NCBI GenBank assembly: GCA_025964685.1
Contig: JAOPYG010000498.1
Coordinates: forward strand, 1 to 35,848
Direction: 5' to 3'
From: Actinoallomurus sp.
Lineage (GTDB): Bacteria; Actinomycetota; Actinomycetes; Streptosporangiales; Streptosporangiaceae
Length of the DNA stretch: 35,848 nt
Each line of letters opens with the position of its first letter. The first letter of the stretch is position 1. Below the pieces are notes generated by a model. That model did not search any database. It was not told the origin of the DNA and saw nothing but the letters and a program-made list of their open reading frames with translations. Of the stretch, positions 14,274-24,053 are shown piece by piece. The position numbers and the translations under genes are program-made.

Positions 14274-17150
14274 ATGCCGAATCAGCAGGGGATCAGCGCC
14301 GTCATGGTCGGCCGTGCCGCTGAGTCGGCCTTCCTGCACGCCGCCCTCCGGGAGACTCCGGCGGCTCTGCTCGTCGGCGGCGAGGCCGGCGTCGGCAAGA
14401 CCCGGCTGATCCGGGAGTTCCTCGACACCGCCGAGCGGGGCGCCGGCGCCCGAGGGCTGCGCGTCCTCGTCGGCGGGTGCCTGCAGATCAGTTCCGAAGG
14501 ACTGCCCTTCGCCCCGTTCAGCGCCGTGCTTCGCCAGCTGGTGCGCGAGATCGGTGTGGACGGCGTCGCCGCCCTGCTGCCGGGCGGTCGCCCGGGCGGG
14601 CTGGCCCGCCTGCTGCCGGAGTTCGGTGAGCCGGACACCGAGGCCGCCACCACCGAGGCGCGGACGCGCCTGTTCGACCATGTGCTCCTGCTGTTCGAGC
14701 GGCTGACCGAGGAGATGCCCGGCGTCCTCGTCATCGAGGACGCGCACTGGGCCGAACGCTCGACCCGTGACCTGCTCAGCTATCTCATCCGCAACCTGCC
14801 GCCCGGTCTGCTGGTGATCGTCACCTACCGTTCGGACGAGTTGCACCGCAACCATCCGCTGCGGCCGCTGCTCGCCGAGCTCGACCGGGCGGGCTGGGTG
14901 CGCCGGCTCGACCTCGACCGGCTACCCCGCCGCGCCGTCGCCGAGCAGGCCCGCGGCATCCTCGGCCGCGATCCCGCCCCCCATCTCCTCGACGAGATCT
15001 ACGAGCGCAGCGAGGGCAACCCCCTGTTCGTCGAGGCCTTGCTGGGCCGCGACGGTGAGATCAACTGTGAGCTGCCCGAGTCCCTCCGCGACCTCATCCT
15101 CGGCAGCGTGCGGCGGCTGCCGGAGCAGACCCAGGAGATCCTCCGCGTGACCAGCGCCGGAGGCGACCGCGTGGAGCACGCGCTGCTCGCCGCCGTGAGC
15201 GGGCTCGACGACACCGGCCTGTCGCGGGTGCTGCGGCCCGCCGTGGCCGCGAACGTCCTGGTCGTGGACGGCGACGCCTACGCCTTCCGGCACGCGCTGA
15301 TGCGGGAGGCCGTCCACGGTGACCTGCTGCCCGGCGAGCACACGCGCACGCACACCCTGTTCGCCGAGGCGCTCGACGCCGATCCGACGCTGGTGCCGCC
15401 CGGACGCGCCGCCGCCGAGCTCGCCCACCACTGGTACTCCGCGCACGACACGACCTGGGCGCTGGTCAGCGCCTGGCAGGCGGCACAGGTGGCCAAGGAG
15501 GCGACCGCCTACACCGAGTGGCTCCGCATGATCGACCGCGTCCTCACCCTGTGGGACAGGGTGCCCGACGCCGCGGAGCGGCTGGGCGCGGGCCACGCGG
15601 ACGTCCTGGAGAAGGCGATCGAGGCCGCCGACCTGGCGGGCGAGACCGAGCGCGGCGTCGCGTTCGCCAAAGAGGCCCTGAAGGAGATCGACGACCCGAT
15701 CCGCGCGGCCGGGGTGCTGGAGCAGCGCGGCCGGCTGAAGATCCGGCTCGGTCACCGTACGGCAGTGGACGACCTGCGCGAGGCGGCCCGCCTCGTCCCC
15801 GCCGAGCCGCCCAGCGTCGCCCGGGCCCGGGTCCTGTCCACCCTCGCGCAGCACCTCTACCTCCTGCCGAAGGGCATGGAGGAGGCGCGGGCCCTGGCCG
15901 CGGAGGCACTGGACGTGGCCCGGGAGGCCGGTGACGCGACGGTCGAGGCCCACGCGCTCACCACGCTCGCCGCCTGCGACTTCAGTGAGGCGGACGCCGA
16001 ACGCCACCTCGCCATCCTGGCCGAGGCCGCGGAGGTGTACCGCCGCGGCGCCGACGACTCGGCCATGCTGCGCGTGGCGACCAACGAGTCGCACATCCTG
16101 GAGAGCATCGGCGAGCACGGGCGCGCGATCGAGGCCGCCCAGCGCGGCATCGGCCTCGCCCGCAAGCACGGCCAGGCCCGCACGTCGGGCGCCTTCTTGA
16201 CGATCAACCTCACCGAGCCGCTGCACGCACTCGGGCGCTGGGACGAGGTCGTGGAGATGACCGAGCACGCGCTGGAGCTCTCTCCTCCCCCGCTCACCCG
16301 CGCCTCGCTCCACTACGCCCTCGGCGACATCGCGCTCGCCCGCGGTGACCTCATCGGGGCGGCACGGGCGGCGGCCGCGCTCGACGCCGTGCTCGCCCCG
16401 ACGTTCTCCCGCACGCAGGAGCTGTTCCCCGCCGTACGCCTGCGGCTCGACCTGCGGGTCGCCGAGGGCGATCTGACCGGCGCACTCGACGTCGTGGAGC
16501 ACGCGGTCGACGAGCTGCACCCGTCCGTGAACGCACGGTACGGCTGGCCGCTGATGGCCGCCGCCGCGTGCGCCTGCGCCGAACTCTCCGGCGAGCGCTC
16601 GGCCCGGCTGCTGGGTCTGCTGCGCGACGAGGCGGAGAAGATGCCCGCCCAGGGGCGCCCGCAGCTCGCCCAGCGACTCGTGTTCGAGGCGGAGGCCGGC
16701 CGGGCCGAAGGAGAGACCGGCCGGGCACGGTGGGACGAGGTCGCGGCCGCCTGGGAGGACCTGGCGCAGCCCCATCCGCTCGCCTATGCGCTGTGGCGCG
16801 CGGGCGTCGCGGCCGGCGACCGGGAGGGGACCGCCGTACGCCTGCGGCGGGCCGCCGAGCTCGCCGACGGGCTCGGCGCCCGGCCATTGCTGGAGAAGGT
16901 CGAGGCCTCGTCCCGGCGCGCCCGCATCCCGCTCGGCGGCGCGGCCGCCCGCCACTCGTTCGGGCTGACGCCGCGTGAGCTGGAGGTGCTCCGCCTTGTC
17001 GCGGAGGGCCGCAGCAACCGCGAGATCGCCGGAGAGCTGTTCATCTCGGCCAAGACCGCCAGCGTGCACGTCTCCAACATCCTGGCCAAGCTCGAGGTGA
17101 CGAGCCGGGGCGAGGCCGCCGCGACCGCGCACCGCATGGGCCTGGTCTAA
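14274..17150 (+). CDS. LAL-type LuxR regulator (ATPase/TPR/HTH), paralogue 1
   Basis: A 958-residue large ATP-binding LuxR regulator (MalT/STAND-like). The N-terminal AAA/NACHT-like ATPase has Walker A GEAGVGKT (36-43), Walker B VLVIEDAHWAE and a sensor-like [18 protein letters not shown]. The middle 450 residues are alpha-helical TPR-like repeats (for example EHGRAIEAAQRGIGLARKHG) that would bind a ligand or partner. The C-terminal LuxR helix-turn-helix spans about 896-958 ([20 protein letters not shown], then [11 protein letters not shown]). The start may be the ATG at 14274 or the in-frame ATG at 14304. No antibiotic biosynthetic genes are adjacent, so the target pathway is unknown. It shares its whole architecture and long identical stretches with the gene at 17481. 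Confidence 0.93.
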   Translation: MPNQQGISAVMVGRAAESAFLHAALRETPAALLVGGEAGVGKTRLIREFLDTAERGAGARGLRVLVGGCLQISSEGLPFAPFSAVLRQLVREIGVDGVAALLPGGRPGGLARLLPEFGEPDTEAATTEARTRLFDHVLLLFERLTEEMPGVLVIEDAHWAERSTRDLLSYLIRNLPPGLLVIVTYRSDELHRNHPLRPLLAELDRAGWVRRLDLDRLPRRAVAEQARGILGRDPAPHLLDEIYERSEGNPLFVEALLGRDGEINCELPESLRDLILGSVRRLPEQTQEILRVTSAGGDRVEHALLAAVSGLDDTGLSRVLRPAVAANVLVVDGDAYAFRHALMREAVHGDLLPGEHTRTHTLFAEALDADPTLVPPGRAAAELAHHWYSAHDTTWALVSAWQAAQVAKEATAYTEWLRMIDRVLTLWDRVPDAAERLGAGHADVLEKAIEAADLAGETERGVAFAKEALKEIDDPIRAAGVLEQRGRLKIRLGHRTAVDDLREAARLVPAEPPSVARARVLSTLAQHLYLLPKGMEEARALAAEALDVAREAGDATVEAHALTTLAACDFSEADAERHLAILAEAAEVYRRGADDSAMLRVATNESHILESIGEHGRAIEAAQRGIGLARKHGQARTSGAFLTINLTEPLHALGRWDEVVEMTEHALELSPPPLTRASLHYALGDIALARGDLIGAARAAAALDAVLAPTFSRTQELFPAVRLRLDLRVAEGDLTGALDVVEHAVDELHPSVNARYGWPLMAAAACACAELSGERSARLLGLLRDEAEKMPAQGRPQLAQRLVFEAEAGRAEGETGRARWDEVAAAWEDLAQPHPLAYALWRAGVAAGDREGTAVRLRRAAELADGLGARPLLEKVEASSRRARIPLGGAAARHSFGLTPRELEVLRLVAEGRSNREIAGELFISAKTASVHVSNILAKLEVTSRGEAAATAHRMGLV

Positions 17151-17321
17151 GCCCAGTTCTGCCAGGTCACGACACCTGTAGTTCGAACCCTAAGACGGTC
17201 TGAGGCGCGCTTAGGCGGTAGGGGTCCGCGGCTGAGCCGGAGATAGGGCACACGCCAGATGTGGCGGTCCCCCCCTTACCCCGAATGTGGAGGGTGTCGA
17301 AGAACAACGCAGGAGGTCACC

Positions 17322-17474
17322 ATGCATCCCGATATCGTCCTGGCCCTGATGAACGAGCGTGTCCGCGAGGCCCACGCGGCGGCGGTGGTCCGGCACGACC
17401 GCCGTGTACTCCGCCCGCTGCGCCTCTCCCGCAACCCGCGCCCCCGTACGACCTGGTCCACCAGGGCGGCATGA
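17322..17474 (+). CDS. Small basic protein between the two LAL regulators
   Basis: A 50-residue ORF, MHPDIVLALMNERVREAHAA then a very Arg-rich second half (RHDRRVLRPLRLSRNPRPR). The start has one of the strongest ribosome-binding sites in the window, AGGAGGTCACC directly before ATG, and codon third positions are GC-rich. The N-terminal half can form an amphipathic helix. Short actinobacterial proteins beginning 'MHPEi.LAL...R' exist to my recollection, with no assigned role. It ends 6 nt before the second LAL start, so the two are very likely translationally coupled. Possibly a regulatory partner; this is inference from position only. Confidence 0.65.
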   Translation: MHPDIVLALMNERVREAHAAAVVRHDRRVLRPLRLSRNPRPRTTWSTRAA

Positions 17475-17480
17475 CGCGAT

Positions 17481-20375
17481 ATGCCTGGCATGCTGGAAGG
17501 CGTGCGCGCACATGAGGTGAGCCCCGCCTTCGTCGGCCGGGAGGCGGAGCTCGGGACGCTCGCCGACGCGTGCGAGCGCGCCCGCGGCGGCACTCCCGGC
17601 GCCGTTCTTCTCGGTGGCGAGGCCGGCGGCGGCAAGACCCGGCTGGTCGGCGAGTTCGCCGACCGCGTGCGCGACGACGTGCTCGTCCTCGTCGGCGGCT
17701 GTCTCGAACTCAGCACGGCCGGCTTTCCGTACGCCCCGTTCACCGCGGCGCTGCGCCAGCTCGTACGGGAGGCCGGCGCCGCGGAGATCGCCGCGCTGAT
17801 GCCCCGCGACGGCGCCCGCGATCTGGCCCGGCTGCTCCCGGAGTTCGGTGAGCCGCCGGCCGACCGTGACCCCGACAGCGCGCGGGCCCGGCTGTTCGAG
17901 CAGATGCTCGTCCTGCTCGAACGCCTCGCCGAACGCCGTCCCCTGGTTCTGATCATCGAGGACGCGCACTGGGCCGACCGGTCGACCCGCGACCTGGTGA
18001 TCTTTCTGCTCCGCAACCTGCGGCACACCGCCGTCCTGGTGATCATCACGTTCCGCTCCGACGAGCTCCACCGCAACCACCCGATGCGGCCGGTGATCGC
18101 CGAACTCGAGCGCATCGAAGGGGTCGTCCGGATGGACCTGCCGCGCCTGACGCGCGCCGAGACGGCCGCGCAGCTCACCGGCATCCTCGGGCACGTCCCG
18201 GAGCCGAGAGTCGTCGACATGGTCTACGAACGCAGCTCCGGCATCCCGCTGCTGGTCGAGGCCACCGCCGACCAGCCGGACTGCGGGATGCCCCAGTCCG
18301 TACGTGACCTCGTGCTCGCCGACGTCAACCGGCTGCCCGAACCCACCCAGGATCTGCTCCGCCTCGCCAGCACCGCGGGCGTACGGTTCGGGCACCCGCT
18401 CATCGCCGAGGTGTCCGGCTTGGACGACACGGCGCTCTCGTCGGCGCTGCGCCCGGCGGTCGACGCGAACGTGCTCCTCGCCAACGAGGAGGCGTACGCC
18501 TTCCGCCATGCCCTGATCTGGGAGGCGATCCACGACGATCTGCTTCCGGGTGAGCACGGCCGCGCGCACCGGCGCTTCGCCGAGGCGTTGGAGGCCGACC
18601 CTTCGCTGAGCCTGGCCGGCCGTCCCGCCGTCGAGATCACGATGCACTGGGCGAAGGCCCACGACCACGAACGCGCGCTGCCCGCCGCCTGGAAGGCCGC
18701 GAGCGAGTCCGCGTCGGCCTTCGCCTACGCCGAGCAGCTGCAGCTGCTCGAACGCGTGCTGGAACTCTGGGACCGGGTACCCGACGCCGAGACGCGGATC
18801 GGCGCCGACCATGTCAACGTGCTGCGGCGGGCGGCGCAGGCCGCGGGCGCGTGCGGGGAGGCGGAACGCGGGCTGGCGTTCGTACGGGCCGCGTTCGCCG
18901 AGACGGACGAGAAGACCGATCCCGAACGTGTCGCGCTCCTGCTCACCCGCCGGGCCAACCTCACCGCCATGCTGGGGCGCACGGGTGGCGTGGAGGACCT
19001 GCTCCGTGCGCAGACACTGGTCCCGGACGCCTCCGCCGGACGGGCCGAGGTGCTGTCGCGGCTCGGCGGCCTGCTCGTCCTGCTCGCGCGCTATGAGGAG
19101 GCACGGCCGATCAGCGAGGAGACCCTGACCCTCGCCGACCGGTTCGGGGACGACTGCAGCGCCGCGGACGCACTCAACAACCTCGCCATCGCCGAAGCGG
19201 CCGATGGCCGGTTCACCGAGGCGCTGGCACTGCTGACCACCGCTCGCGCGAGGGCCGAGCGCGCCCGCGACGGCGACTCGCTGCTTCGGTCGATGGTCAA
19301 CACGGCCGACGCGCTGGAGGCGAGTGGCCAGGCCGAAACCGCGGTCGAGACAGCGCAGCAGGCACTCACGCTGGCCGAGTCGCTCGGCCATGCCCGTACC
19401 AAACGCATCTTCTCGGCGAACAACCTGGCGGAGGCCCAGATCTCCCTCGGACGCTGGGACGACGCGGTCGAGACGTTCGAGCGGGTCATGGAGCTCGTGC
19501 CGACGCCGGGCCTGCGCGGCCAGCACCTGCTGAACCGTGGTCAGATCGCCGTCGCCCGCGGCGAGAGCGCGCTCGCGGCCACGGTGGTGGCGGAGCTACA
19601 GACGCTGTTCGCGGCCGACGATCCGTACCCGCAGCAGGTGCTGCCGCTCGCCAGCCTGGTCATCGAGTGGCGGCTGGCCGAGGGCGACGCGCCAGGCGCG
19701 ATCACCGCCACGGTCCATGCCATCACGGAGCACGACCTCGACCGCGACGCCCGGCACACCTGGCCCATCCTCGTGGCCGGTATGCGGGCGTGCGCCGCGC
19801 GGCGGGACACCGCCCTCGCGGAGAGGCTGCGTACCCTCGCCGACGCCACGCCGGCCTACGGTCCGGTCATGGCGGCACGGCGTGCCACTCTCACCGCGGA
19901 GTTCGCGCGTGCCGGTGGCGTCTTGGATCGCGCGGCCTGGGATGCCGCGGCGGCCGCGTGGGACGCGCTGGCCTATCCGTACCCGCTGGCGTACGCGCTG
20001 CTGCGCTCCGCCGAGGCCGCGGTGGCGGACGGCGGGCGGGAGGACGCGTCCGCGCTGCTCAGCCGGGCCGCCGAGCTGACCGACCGGCTGGACGCCAAGC
20101 CGCTGCGCGCGGAGATCGACCTGCTGGCACGGCGGTCCCGGCTCACTGTGGCCGGCGCCGGCGCCGGCACCGGCCGGCCGGTGTTCGGCCTGACGGCACG
20201 GGAGCAGGAGGTGTTGCGGCTGGTCGCGGAGGGACGCAGCAACCGCGACATCGCCGAGGAGCTGTTCATCTCGGCCAAGACCGCCAGCGTGCACGTGTCG
20301 AACATCCTCGGCAAGCTCAGCGTGGCCAGCCGCGGCGAGGCCGCCGCGACCGCCCACCGCCTGCGCCTTACGTGA
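17481..20375 (+). CDS. LAL-type LuxR regulator (ATPase/TPR/HTH), paralogue 2
   Basis: A 964-residue giant regulator, tandem paralogue of the gene at 14274. Walker A is GEAGGGKT (46-53), Walker [12 protein letters not shown], followed by [20 protein letters not shown]-like helical region fills the centre (for example [20 protein letters not shown]). The LuxR helix-turn-helix at the C-terminus, [20 protein letters not shown] then [11 protein letters not shown], is nearly identical to paralogue 1 over about 50 residues, so both may recognise similar DNA. Alternative starts are the ATG at 17490 and a GTG at 17502 preceded by GGAAGG. Its stop lies 1 nt from the convergent methyltransferase stop. 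The two genes are probably co-expressed with the small ORF between them. Confidence 0.93.
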   Translation: MPGMLEGVRAHEVSPAFVGREAELGTLADACERARGGTPGAVLLGGEAGGGKTRLVGEFADRVRDDVLVLVGGCLELSTAGFPYAPFTAALRQLVREAGAAEIAALMPRDGARDLARLLPEFGEPPADRDPDSARARLFEQMLVLLERLAERRPLVLIIEDAHWADRSTRDLVIFLLRNLRHTAVLVIITFRSDELHRNHPMRPVIAELERIEGVVRMDLPRLTRAETAAQLTGILGHVPEPRVVDMVYERSSGIPLLVEATADQPDCGMPQSVRDLVLADVNRLPEPTQDLLRLASTAGVRFGHPLIAEVSGLDDTALSSALRPAVDANVLLANEEAYAFRHALIWEAIHDDLLPGEHGRAHRRFAEALEADPSLSLAGRPAVEITMHWAKAHDHERALPAAWKAASESASAFAYAEQLQLLERVLELWDRVPDAETRIGADHVNVLRRAAQAAGACGEAERGLAFVRAAFAETDEKTDPERVALLLTRRANLTAMLGRTGGVEDLLRAQTLVPDASAGRAEVLSRLGGLLVLLARYEEARPISEETLTLADRFGDDCSAADALNNLAIAEAADGRFTEALALLTTARARAERARDGDSLLRSMVNTADALEASGQAETAVETAQQALTLAESLGHARTKRIFSANNLAEAQISLGRWDDAVETFERVMELVPTPGLRGQHLLNRGQIAVARGESALAATVVAELQTLFAADDPYPQQVLPLASLVIEWRLAEGDAPGAITATVHAITEHDLDRDARHTWPILVAGMRACAARRDTALAERLRTLADATPAYGPVMAARRATLTAEFARAGGVLDRAAWDAAAAAWDALAYPYPLAYALLRSAEAAVADGGREDASALLSRAAELTDRLDAKPLRAEIDLLARRSRLTVAGAGAGTGRPVFGLTAREQEVLRLVAEGRSNRDIAEELFISAKTASVHVSNILGKLSVASRGEAAATAHRLRLT

Positions 20376-20376
20376 G

Positions 20377-21180
20377 CTACTCCGGGACGCGGGCGACGCA
20401 GAAGACGGTCTGGCCGAAGGGGGGCCGGATGAGGCGTTCGATGGCGCGGGTGGTGGGCACGACCGTCCGGTCGTAGATCTTGACCAGTTTCGGGTCGGGG
20501 TAGCCGGCGCCGCCGCGGCGGACCGCGAGCCACCAGGCGATGCCGCCGAGGAAGTTGATCGGCTTGAGCACGTCGATGCCGAGGCCCGCGCCGGTGACCG
20601 TGGCCTCCAGGGTCTTCGGCGTGTAGCGGGTCACGTGGCCGACCTTGCGGTCGAAGTCGCCGTACAGCTGCATGTAGCCGGGCACCCAGATCACGATGCG
20701 GCCGCCGGGCTCCACCACGGAGGCGAGGTCCTTGAGCGCTTGGACGTCGTCCTTGATGTGCTCCAGGACGTTCATCATGACGACCGTGTCGACCTTGCGC
20801 TTGATGTTGATCTCGGCGGGCAGCGCGAGGTCGAGCACCTCGACGTCGGCGTTGCCGGCGTAGCGCTTGGTCAGCTGCTCGACGCAGTAGGCGTCGTTGT
20901 CGCTGACGACGAGGTAGTCGAGCCGGCCGGCGAACTGCTCGGAGAAGTGGCCGAGCCCCGAACCGACCTCCAGTAGCGACTTTCCGACGTGCGGCGCCAC
21001 CATGTCGTATTCGTACTGGCGGTAGTTGCGCGCCTCGTCACCACCGAGGTGGTTCTCCAGCTGGCCCTCTCCGGCGGCGGGCTGGTGCTCGCCGTCGAAG
21101 GTCTCCGTGGTGGTCTCCCGGCGGGTGCCGAGCAGGCCGAGGAGCGTGCTGGTGACGGAATTCTTCTTGGCTGGTGGCAT
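20377..21180 (-). CDS. Class I SAM-dependent methyltransferase
   Basis: A 267-residue methyltransferase with motif I LLEVGSGLG (69-77), a strand-2 acidic end at VVSDNDAYC, motif post-I VEVLDLALP, motif IV VDTVVMMNVLEHIKDD and motif V VVEPGGRIVIWVPG. The C-terminal YGDFDRKVGHVTRYTPKTL, with an aromatic segment (FLGGIAWWLAVRR), is common in methyltransferases acting on glycans or lipid-linked substrates, sometimes membrane-associated; the substrate remains unknown. The N-terminal 50 residues are polar and low-complexity (ETTTETFDGEHQPAAGEGQL). The ATG at 21180 is chosen because upstream codons have poor bias. Converges on the LAL gene with a 1-nt gap. Confidence 0.9.
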   Translation of the reverse strand: MPPAKKNSVTSTLLGLLGTRRETTTETFDGEHQPAAGEGQLENHLGGDEARNYRQYEYDMVAPHVGKSLLEVGSGLGHFSEQFAGRLDYLVVSDNDAYCVEQLTKRYAGNADVEVLDLALPAEINIKRKVDTVVMMNVLEHIKDDVQALKDLASVVEPGGRIVIWVPGYMQLYGDFDRKVGHVTRYTPKTLEATVTGAGLGIDVLKPINFLGGIAWWLAVRRGGAGYPDPKLVKIYDRTVVPTTRAIERLIRPPFGQTVFCVARVPE

Positions 21181-21397
21181 GCGATCACTCGCTGATGTCG
21201 ATGATGTGCGGGACCCCGGCAACGGCAACGGGCGCGCGCCAGTCTATCCACAGAGCACCGTGGCGCGACGGGCGTATCAAAACCGCCCACTCTGCGGGAT
21301 TCCAGGCGACTCCCACCGAACTCCCAGACTTCTCCACCCCCTTCTCTGAGACGCGTCGGCTTCAGTGGGGAGCGTCAAACCAAGGAGGGACACGAAG

Positions 21398-21904
21398 GTG
21401 AACAAGAAGGTTCTCGGTGGCGTTTCCGCTCTGGCCGTGGGCGTCGTGGGCACGGGTGTCTACCTCGCGGTTCCGGCCTCCGCGGGGTCCCCGCAGGCCG
21501 AGCCCGCCGCGGCGTCCGGCCAGCAGCCCAAGGGTAAGCAGGGACAGAACGCCAAGCAGGCCCGCAAGGCCCTCAAGCGCCGCGCCGGTGTGCACGGGGA
21601 GGCCACGGTCCGCACCAAGAAGGGCTTCGTCCAGGCGGCCTGGCAGCGTGGCGTGCTGACCTCGACGAGCGGTGGCACCCTCAGCGTCCGGAGCCTGGAC
21701 GGCACGACCTGGCAGTGGAAGACCGACAAGACGACGAAGATCCGCAAGGACGGTCAGAAGACCGCCGTGGCCAAGCTGGCCTCCAATGACTACGTCGTCG
21801 TCGTCGGCCGGGCCGGTGGCGGCAGCCGTACGGCCAACCGGGTGATCGTGCCCAAGAAGGTACCGGCCAAGGCGACCCAGTCGCCGGCGCCAACGCACAG
21901 CTGA
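21398..21904 (+). CDS. Secreted DUF5666-like protein
   Basis: A 168-residue exported protein beginning with GTG, preceded by GGAGGGA at 7 nt. Signal peptide about 1-30 (NKKVLGGVSALAVGVVGTGV, cleavage after PASA). Then a low-complexity Ala/Gln/Lys linker and a beta-rich domain at about 80-150: GVLTSTSGGTLSVRSLDGT, WQWKTDKTTKIRKDG and YVVVVGRA. This alternation of short strands around 'W.w.tdkttkirkdG' resembles DUF5666 repeats with an OB-like fold, usually found outside the membrane. Very basic overall, so it may bind acidic wall polymers. It lies 83 bp before a two-component operon in the same direction but is separated from it by a hairpin. Confidence 0.78.
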   Translation: MNKKVLGGVSALAVGVVGTGVYLAVPASAGSPQAEPAAASGQQPKGKQGQNAKQARKALKRRAGVHGEATVRTKKGFVQAAWQRGVLTSTSGGTLSVRSLDGTTWQWKTDKTTKIRKDGQKTAVAKLASNDYVVVVGRAGGGSRTANRVIVPKKVPAKATQSPAPTHS

Positions 21905-21923
21905 CGTACTGACGGGAGGCGGC

Positions 21924-21955
21924 GCCCCCGGCGGTCCCAACGGGCCACCGGGGGC
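21924..21955 (+). terminator. Hairpin after the DUF5666-like gene
   Basis: Stem GCCCCCGG (21924-21931) with CCGGGGGC (21948-21955); the intervening bases can extend the stem with two further G-C pairs. There is no clear U-run after it, as is common for actinomycete terminators. It would separate the secreted-protein transcript from the response-regulator operon. Confidence 0.65.
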
Positions 21956-21987
21956 TTCGCGCACCCGCACGCCGGCGTACTCAGGCG

Positions 21988-22674
21988 ATGATGGGACCGA
22001 TGGACAATCCACGTGTACTCGTCGTTGACGACGAGCCGAACATCCGGGACCTCGTGCAGCTCGCGCTGCGCTTCCACGGTTTCGACGTGACCACGGCGGC
22101 CACGGGAGACGAGGCGCTGCGACGCGCGCGGGAGGGCGGTCCGCAGCTCATCGTGCTCGACGTCATGCTTCCCGACCTCGACGGCTTCGAGGTGTGCCGC
22201 CGGCTGCGCACCCGCGGCGACGAGACGCCCGTCATCTTCCTCACCGCGCGTGACACGCCCACGGACACGGTCACCGGGCTCACGCTCGGCGGCGACGACT
22301 ACGTGACGAAGCCGTTCTCGGTGGACGCCCTGGTCGCCCGCGTACGCGCGGTGCTGCGGCGCTCCTCCCGCGAGACGCCAGAGGAGGTGCTGCGCATCGC
22401 CGACCTGGAGCTGGATGAGGCGCGCTGGACGGTACGCCGGGCGGGCACCGAGATCGAGCTGTCGCCCACGGAGTTCCGGCTGCTCGCCTACCTCATGCAC
22501 AACCCCGGCCGCGTGCTGACGCGGGTCCAGCTCCTGGAGAACGTCTGGGGCTGGGACCACTCGCCCTCCTCCCCCGTCGTGGAGACCTACGTCAGCTACC
22601 TGCGGCGCAAGATCGGTCCGGACCTGATCCACACGCAGCGTGGTGTGGGGTACGCACTGCGGCCGCCGTCGTGA
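21988..22674 (+). CDS. OmpR/PhoB-family response regulator
   Basis: A 228-residue regulator. Receiver domain: acidic pair D14-D15, phosphoacceptor D58 in IVLDVMLPD, switch Thr in IFLTARD and conserved Lys in DDYVTKPF. C-terminal winged helix: LELDEARWTVRRAG (N-terminal sheet), SPTEFRLLAYLMHNPGRVL, LENVWGWDH and ETYVSYLRRKIG (recognition helix), with the wing HTQRGVGYAL. Alternative starts are ATGs at 21991 and 22000. Its stop codon overlaps the kinase start in the sequence GTGA, a standard translational-coupling junction. The neighbouring DUF5666-like gene upstream is a plausible target, but no operator was identified. Confidence 0.95.
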   Translation: MMGPMDNPRVLVVDDEPNIRDLVQLALRFHGFDVTTAATGDEALRRAREGGPQLIVLDVMLPDLDGFEVCRRLRTRGDETPVIFLTARDTPTDTVTGLTLGGDDYVTKPFSVDALVARVRAVLRRSSRETPEEVLRIADLELDEARWTVRRAGTEIELSPTEFRLLAYLMHNPGRVLTRVQLLENVWGWDHSPSSPVVETYVSYLRRKIGPDLIHTQRGVGYALRPPS

Positions 22675-24053
22675 CGTCGCTCAACTCCCGGCTGATGGCC
22701 GGGATGCTCGCGGTCACCGCGGTCGGCATGGTGCTGGTCTCGCTGATCAGCACGGCGGCGCTGCGTGGTTACCTGATGCACCGGGTGAACAGCCAGCTCC
22801 AGGCCGTCCAGAAGAAGCCCGCCCTGGCCCGGGTCGGCGACAGCGTGGCCCCGGCCCGCTACATCATCCTCAACATGGCGCCGGACGGGAACGTACGCGC
22901 GGTCAGCGGTGACGACCCTGACCCGGCCGACGCCCTGGAGCAGGCGCGGCGGATCGGCCCCGGGCGGTTCTTCGACGAGGCCTCGGGGGGCCGGCCGTTC
23001 GCGATGGGGACGATGCGCGCGGTCGCCCGGCTGGGCCAACGCGGGCACGTCATCGTCGTCGTCGCGCCGCTCGGCGAGATCCGCGCCTCACTGGCCTGGC
23101 TTCTGGTCACCGAACTGCTGACGAGCGTGGCGATCCTCGGCGTGCTGGCGTTGCTCGGACGGTGGCTGATCCGGCGCGGGCTCGCGCCGCTGTCGCGGAT
23201 GGCCACCACCGCGCACCGCATCGCCGGCGGTGGCGACCTGCGCGCCCGGATGGAGGAGTCGCAGTCGGAGGTGGGGCGGCTGGCGGGCGCCGTGAACGTG
23301 ATGCTCGACCGGATCGAGCAGGCGTTCATCGCGCGGGTGCGCTCGGAGGCGAAGGTACGGGAGTTCGCCGCGGACGCCTCGCACGAGCTGCGCACTCCGC
23401 TCACCACCATCCGCGGCTATTCGGAGCTGTACGAACAGGGCGCGGTCGACGCCGAGGAGGCGATGCGCCGGATCTCGTCCGAGTCCGAGCGCATGCGGCG
23501 CCTGGTCGAGGAGCTGCTCGAGCTGGCCCGCCTCGACAAGGGCTCCGCGCTGAGCCGGGAACGCGTCGACCTCGCCGCGCTGGCCCGTGACGCGGTGGCC
23601 GACGCCGCCGCCGTGGAGCCGGACCGGCCGCTCACGCTCGACGCCCCGGAGCACCTGACCGCGATGGCCGACGAGGGCCGGATCCGGCAGATCCTGGCCA
23701 ACCTGCTGGCCAACGTACGGGCGCACACCCCGTCCGGCACGCCAGCGACCGTACGCCTGGCGCAGAACTCCATCGCGATGACCATCGAGGTGGCCGACCA
23801 GGGGCCGGGGATGACACCGGACGAGGCGGCCCGCGCGTTCGACCGGTTCCACCACGCGTCCGGCGGCGGCGGCACTGGGCTCGGGCTGGCGATCGTGGCA
23901 GCCATCGCGGCGGCGCACGGCGGCCGGGCCATGCTCAGGTCCTCACCCGGTGGCGGCACCGGCGTCCGGGTCGAGCTTCCGCGCGGTGGGCAGGTGCTCG
24001 AAGGCGTAGTACAGCGCGAGCAGCCCGAACAGGACCAGCGCGGTCAGCGGTGA
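22671..24053 (+). CDS. Membrane sensor histidine kinase (EnvZ/PhoR-like)
   Basis: A 460-residue kinase. Two transmembrane helices (about 10-31 and 139-163) flank a roughly 105-residue extracytoplasmic sensor with PARYIILNMAPDGNVR and a second strand block up to GHVIVVVAPLG. A HAMP domain follows (164-215). The HisKA box is EFAADASHELRTPLTTIRGY with phosphoacceptor H238. The ATP-binding part has the N-box QILANLLANVRAH, G1 DQGPGM, F-box FDRFHH and G2 GGTGLGLAIV. The start is a GTG overlapping the regulator stop by 4 bp. After the catalytic end (VRVELPR) a non-conserved Gln-rich tail of about 20 residues reads antisense to the TMEM175 gene. Confidence 0.95.
   Translation: MTSLNSRLMAGMLAVTAVGMVLVSLISTAALRGYLMHRVNSQLQAVQKKPALARVGDSVAPARYIILNMAPDGNVRAVSGDDPDPADALEQARRIGPGRFFDEASGGRPFAMGTMRAVARLGQRGHVIVVVAPLGEIRASLAWLLVTELLTSVAILGVLALLGRWLIRRGLAPLSRMATTAHRIAGGGDLRARMEESQSEVGRLAGAVNVMLDRIEQAFIARVRSEAKVREFAADASHELRTPLTTIRGYSELYEQGAVDAEEAMRRISSESERMRRLVEELLELARLDKGSALSRERVDLAALARDAVADAAAVEPDRPLTLDAPEHLTAMADEGRIRQILANLLANVRAHTPSGTPATVRLAQNSIAMTIEVADQGPGMTPDEAARAFDRFHHASGGGGTGLGLAIVAAIAAAHGGRAMLRSSPGGGTGVRVELPRGGQVLEGVVQREQPEQDQRGQR

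Noticed and set aside
14922..17132. 736-codon open frame antisense to the first LAL gene (and a similar one at 17211-19526)
   Set aside because: Composition is Gly/Arg/Gln-rich with no motifs; both mirror the codon bias of the genuine LAL genes.
17151..17321. Possible attenuator or riboswitch upstream of the small ORF between the LAL genes
   Set aside because: Only short, weak hairpins are present and no conserved aptamer pattern was recognised.
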